From positions 186,001 through 250,000 of the forward strand of contig JAKLFB010000002.1 of NCBI GenBank assembly GCA_022711435.1: a DNA stretch of 64,000 nt. The letters run 5' to 3'. This DNA comes from Verrucomicrobiota bacterium (lineage in GTDB: Bacteria; Verrucomicrobiota; Verrucomicrobiia; Limisphaerales; UBA1319). The position numbers were made by a program, and so were the translations under genes. The notes beneath the pieces are model-generated. The model searched no databases. It had not been told where the DNA came from and saw only the letters and a list, made by a program, of their open reading frames with translations. Shown here piece after piece: positions 60,740 to 64,000 of this stretch (the first letter of the stretch is position 1; each line of letters starts with the position of its first letter).

Positions 60740-62626
60740 ATGAAATTACGACTGACTTTACCGGTGCTGTTGGCCGTGGGGCTGGGGACGGTTCTGGCTG
60801 CTGTTCCTCCGCCCGATCAATTGCTGCCTTCGGATGCGCTGGCGATGTGGACGGTGCCGGATTGGAGCCGGGCGGGTGCGGCGCTATCGGCCTCGCCCTC
60901 GGGCCGGCTGTGGCAGGATCCCTCGATGCAGGCGTTCAAGGCGAAGGTGATGGCCCAGTTCGAGTCGATGCGCAAGCCGCTCGAGTCGGAGCTGGGCGTT
61001 TCGTGGGCCCAGTACGCCGCGCTGTTGAAGGGGCAGGTGACGTGGGCGCTGACCCGGCTGGACCCGACCAGCGATCGGCCCAGCCTGGATTGGGTGGGGG
61101 TGTTGGATGCCGGCGACCAGGGCGACCGGCTCAAACAGAACCTCGCCGAACTGCGCCAGAAATGGACCGACAGCGGCAAGACGCTCCGGACTCGGAAGGT
61201 GCGGGACGTCGAGTTCATGGAGCTGACGTTCACCGGCCAGGACATCCAGGCGGTCTTCCGGAGGGCGTTCGGCAAGGAGAGCGATTCCGCCGATACCGGC
61301 GGCGGTTCGACCGACAAGATGACCCTCCTGGTCGGCCAGTCCCAGTCTGCGCTGCTGATCGGCACGGCGGAGTCCGACCTGGAGAAGATCCTCGCCCGCC
61401 TCGGGGGCGGCTCGGTGCGCGGCCTGGCCGACGAGCCTGAGTTCCAGAGCCGCATGGGGATGTTCCGCCAAAGCATGGCCTACGGCTGGATCAACCTCAA
61501 GACGCTGGTCGCCATGGCCAAGTCCGAGATCATCAAGCAGAGCGGCAGCATGGCGGCGAACCCGATGATGCCCTCGCCGGACAAGCTGCTGGGCGCGTTG
61601 GGCATCGAGGGGCTCAAGTCGCTGTCCGCGTGCATGGATATCTCCGCCGACGGCACGCTGGCCCAGTTCTTTGTCGGCGCGCCGGAAGCGGAGCGCCGGG
61701 GGATCGTCAAGCTGCTGGCGCCCCAGCCCAAGAGCACGGAGCCGCCCCCGTTTGTGGCGGGAGACGTGCTCAATTACGGCCGGTGGCGGCTGGACGTGCC
61801 CAAGACATGGGAGGGCATCGAGAACACCCTCAAGGAAGTCAGCCCGCAGGCGTTTGCGTTTCTCCAGGGCATCATGGCCATGGCCGGCAAGGACAAGGAT
61901 CCGAACTTCGATCTCCGGACGCTGCTCATCGGCAACCTGGGCGACGATTTCATCACCTATCAGAAGCTCCCGCGCGGCCGCACCATGGCCGAGCTGAGCT
62001 CGCCCCCGCAGCTCATGCTCGTCGGATCCCCGAAACCGGACGAGCTCATCGCGGCGCTGCGCAACGGCCTCTCCATGCTGATCCCGCCCTCGAACCCGAT
62101 CCAGGAGCGCGAGTTTCAAGGCCGCCGCATCTACAGCATTCCGATCCCGGACTTCGGCCTGGATGAGGACGCGCAAGACAGCGCCGGCCGGAAGATCAAC
62201 CTGGCGGCCGGGGGCAGCTATCTGGCGGTGACCACGGATGAGGCCTTTCTTGAAGAATACCTGCGCAGCGGCGATCGACCGGCGAGCCCGCTGGCCCAGA
62301 ACGGCGAGGTCAAGGAAGCCGCCACGAAGGTCGGCGGCTTCGGCACCGGCGTGCTCGGGTTCGAGAACTACCGCGAGTCGATGCGCGCCTTCGTCGAGAC
62401 TGTCCAGAAGGATCCCGACGCCATCGGGCAGATGTTCGAGCAGGCCGGCGGCCACGAGGACATGGGCGGCAACCTGAAGCAGTGGCTCGATTTCTCCCTG
62501 CTGCCGCAGTTCGACAAGATCGCCAAATACTTCAACATCTCGGTCTACACGGTGGCGACGACCGCGGATGGATTCGCCTTCAAGACGTTCCTGCCGGTCT
62601 CGGCCGAGTTTCGGTCGTCGCGATAG
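60740..62626 (+). CDS. Secreted DUF3352-like protein, function unknown
   Basis: A 628-residue exported protein with a signal peptide (MKLRLTLPVLLAVGLGTVLA). The mature N-terminus (DQLLPSDALAMWTVPDWSRA) has the DUF3352 beginning, where the LP step and a conserved aromatic lead into the first domain. The rest is helical and mixed (FMELTFTGQDIQAVFRRAFG, GWINLKTLVAMAKSEIIKQS, YLAVTTDEAFLEEYLRSGDR). No catalytic pattern is seen. It resembles the 798-residue protein at 509, suggesting a paralogous family. The start has GGAAACC 6 nt upstream. Confidence 0.75.
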   Translation: MKLRLTLPVLLAVGLGTVLAAVPPPDQLLPSDALAMWTVPDWSRAGAALSASPSGRLWQDPSMQAFKAKVMAQFESMRKPLESELGVSWAQYAALLKGQVTWALTRLDPTSDRPSLDWVGVLDAGDQGDRLKQNLAELRQKWTDSGKTLRTRKVRDVEFMELTFTGQDIQAVFRRAFGKESDSADTGGGSTDKMTLLVGQSQSALLIGTAESDLEKILARLGGGSVRGLADEPEFQSRMGMFRQSMAYGWINLKTLVAMAKSEIIKQSGSMAANPMMPSPDKLLGALGIEGLKSLSACMDISADGTLAQFFVGAPEAERRGIVKLLAPQPKSTEPPPFVAGDVLNYGRWRLDVPKTWEGIENTLKEVSPQAFAFLQGIMAMAGKDKDPNFDLRTLLIGNLGDDFITYQKLPRGRTMAELSSPPQLMLVGSPKPDELIAALRNGLSMLIPPSNPIQEREFQGRRIYSIPIPDFGLDEDAQDSAGRKINLAAGGSYLAVTTDEAFLEEYLRSGDRPASPLAQNGEVKEAATKVGGFGTGVLGFENYRESMRAFVETVQKDPDAIGQMFEQAGGHEDMGGNLKQWLDFSLLPQFDKIAKYFNISVYTVATTADGFAFKTFLPVSAEFRSSR

Positions 62627-62665
62627 GGCCCGGCGCGGTCCGGGACCGCGCGAGCGCTGGCCTGC

Positions 62666-63562
62666 CTACGGCGTGATGAGCCGCAGGGCTTGCGGGCAGA
62701 CGCGGATATCGGCAGGCAGCTGGCCAGCCCGCTCGCCATCGAGCTGCAGGGGGACGCGCTCCGCGCCTGTCAGGCGCACGCGCTCAGCCTGAAAGAACCG
62801 GGCGGCGCGCCGCGAAGGCGGCCGGCCCGCCAGCACCCGCGGCAGAAGCCCCAGCGCCGTGCACAAGCCCATCCGCGGAAACACGGTCAGATCCAGCCGC
62901 CCATCGGCCGGGTCGGCCTGCGGAAAGATCGGGTGAGGCCCGCCATAGAACCGGCCGTTGCCGATGAGCACCAGCTGCGCCGGGCCGCGGAAGCTCTCGC
63001 ACTCGACCATGATCGGCGCGGGCGTCTCGCGGAGCGCCCGCAGCCCGGCCAGGATATAGGCCGAATACGCATGCCGCTTCTTCACGCCCCAGTCGATCAG
63101 CTCCACCGCGCGCGCATCGGGCCCCGCCCCGGCCATCTGCGCGAAAAACCGGCGCACAGACGCGCCCGTTGTGTGGTGCGTGGATTCGAGGATGTCGATG
63201 CGCCGCTCCCGGCCGGCGCGGATGACTTCCCAGGCCTCGGGCCATCGGAGGGGCAGACGATGCTCGCGGGCGAAGACGTTGACGGATCCGATCGGGATCA
63301 CGCCCAGGCGCGCGCGGGCGTATCCGTCGGGGGCCTGGCCAAGGCCGTTGAGGACCTCGTTCACGGTGCCGTCCCCGCCCGCCGCCACGACCAGGTCAAA
63401 TCCGTCGCGGACCGCTTCCTCGGCGAGAGCGGCCGCGCTGCCGGGCGAGGAGGTGGCCTTGAGCACGCAGCCGGGGCCCAGGGTCCCCAGCGCGCTCCGC
63501 CACCGCCGGGCCTTCTCCCCCCGCGCGGCCGGGTTGAAAATGACGCAAATGGATCGATTCAT
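62666..63562 (-). CDS. Diacylglycerol/sphingosine kinase-family lipid kinase (YegS-like)
   Basis: A 298-residue lipid kinase-like protein with a DAGK catalytic domain. Residues 1-10 (MNRSICVIFNPAARGEKARR) give the start. VVAAGGDGTVNEVLNGLGQA (about 59-78) is the nucleotide-binding GGDGT motif, GVIPIGSVNVFAREHRLPL is the LG-type second motif with Asn-Val, and the C-terminal beta-domain ends LQLDGERAGQLPADIRVCPQ. It phosphorylates a lipid such as phosphatidylglycerol, diacylglycerol or a sphingoid base; the actual lipid is unknown. It is divergent from the cysE-like gene. Confidence 0.9.
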   Translation of the reverse strand: MNRSICVIFNPAARGEKARRWRSALGTLGPGCVLKATSSPGSAAALAEEAVRDGFDLVVAAGGDGTVNEVLNGLGQAPDGYARARLGVIPIGSVNVFAREHRLPLRWPEAWEVIRAGRERRIDILESTHHTTGASVRRFFAQMAGAGPDARAVELIDWGVKKRHAYSAYILAGLRALRETPAPIMVECESFRGPAQLVLIGNGRFYGGPHPIFPQADPADGRLDLTVFPRMGLCTALGLLPRVLAGRPPSRRAARFFQAERVRLTGAERVPLQLDGERAGQLPADIRVCPQALRLITP

Positions 63563-63715
63563 GGCTCGGTCGCTCCGGCACATCGACCGCCTTTCGGGGC
63601 GCCGCCGGCCTCCGATCATCGGATGGCGGGCCGGGTTGTCAAGCCGGGGCCGCCCCGCGCGTTCGGCCCGGGCCGCAGCCATTGCTTTTCAGAGATTCTG
63701 GGGGATAATGACCCA

Positions 63716-64000
63716 GTGAACGACTCGGTGGCCCAATTGACCGACCGGCTGATGCGGTCCTATGAGCAGGCGGGAGGGATCAACCACCTGGACGGCGTCA
63801 ACCTCCCGTCCAAGTCCGCGGTCGCTGCCATCACGCTGGACCTGCTCCAGCTCCTGTTCCCGGGCTTCTTCAGCGAACGGCCGATTCCGTTGCGCGAGAT
63901 CCGAGGGGTGACGGCCAAGCGGATGGCCATTGTGTGGCATCGGCTGGCGGACGAGATGAGCAAGAGCCTGGAGTACTCGCCCCCGGCGGGCATGAGCACG
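63716..64000 (+). CDS. cysE: Serine O-acetyltransferase, N-terminal part (cut by window edge)
   Basis: The first 95 residues of a protein that starts VNDSVAQLTDRLMRSYEQAG and contains GGINHLDGVNLPSKSAVAAI and TLDLLQLLFPGFFSERPIP. This LPSxxAV...LLxxLFPG pattern is the N-terminal helical region of EpsC-type serine O-acetyltransferase, which starts cysteine synthesis from serine and acetyl-CoA. The left-handed helix catalytic domain lies beyond the window. The start is GTG at 63716; the ATG at 63708 reads straight into a stop (ATG ACC CAG TGA). Confidence 0.72.
   Translation, partial: MNDSVAQLTDRLMRSYEQAGGINHLDGVNLPSKSAVAAITLDLLQLLFPGFFSERPIPLREIRGVTAKRMAIVWHRLADEMSKSLEYSPPAGMST

Overview
The window is a high-GC, gene-dense bacterial segment with no rRNA, tRNA or CRISPR array that I can see. 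It looks like a member of the Verrucomicrobiota or a related PVC lineage. The strongest marker is a 49-residue protein at 40285-40434 that matches the 'small basic protein' family of Verrucomicrobia, Chlamydiae and Planctomycetes. Supporting signs are three Tat-exported Gfo/Idh/MocA oxidoreductases, a sulfatase, a DUF1080 protein, a lamin-tail/CotH giant secreted protein and several secreted proteins with the FYRV-type C-terminus common in this phylum. The sequence could come from a metagenome contig.

Layout. 1-9035 is mostly housekeeping: the 5' end of fabI, a large secreted protein, a secreted toroid-like protein, a small lipoprotein, the coupled set tlyA-nadK-lacI, and a MidA-type methyltransferase. 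9121-12081 holds an esterase, an orphan sugar-binding lipoprotein and an exo/endonuclease/phosphatase-fold protein. 12079-17598 is bracketed by solitary ends of a repeat and contains a CbiX-like protein, a response regulator, a glycosyltransferase that has lost its N-terminal part, a complete 279-bp inverted-repeat element, and a MacB/LolD-type ABC exporter. 17834-37037 is a catabolic region: hydrolase, hexuronate-type MFS transporter, DUF3748 beta-propeller, Gfo/Idh/MocA proteins, a beta-helix/sulfatase pair, the CotH giant protein, a DUF1080 hydrolase, a second inverted-repeat element and a secreted toroid-like protein.

37152-40434 is a tight five-gene operon on the minus strand (small basic protein, rluB-type pseudouridine synthase, SH3 protein, folD, DUF6941-like) in which all neighbours overlap at stop/start codons. 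uvrB and a HAD phosphatase follow. 43606-55498 combines a serine hydrolase, a decayed beta-helix gene and a minus-strand operon of HEAT lipoprotein, fused glycogen-debranching-type enzyme and GH43 protein, then a third Gfo/Idh/MocA gene. 55839-64000 has an APC permease, a gene pair with a truncated nucleotidyltransferase, two large secreted proteins, a lipid kinase and the 5' end of a serine acetyltransferase gene.

The most interesting structure is not a gene. A dispersed element with about 31-bp terminal inverted repeats occurs twice at about 98% identity, with a 47-bp palindromic repeat nested in one copy. One copy sits exactly where a glycosyltransferase loses its N-terminus and an ABC operon begins. 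A second signal is a 29-bp motif (28/29 identical) in the same orientation and about 62 nt upstream of two unrelated transporter genes.
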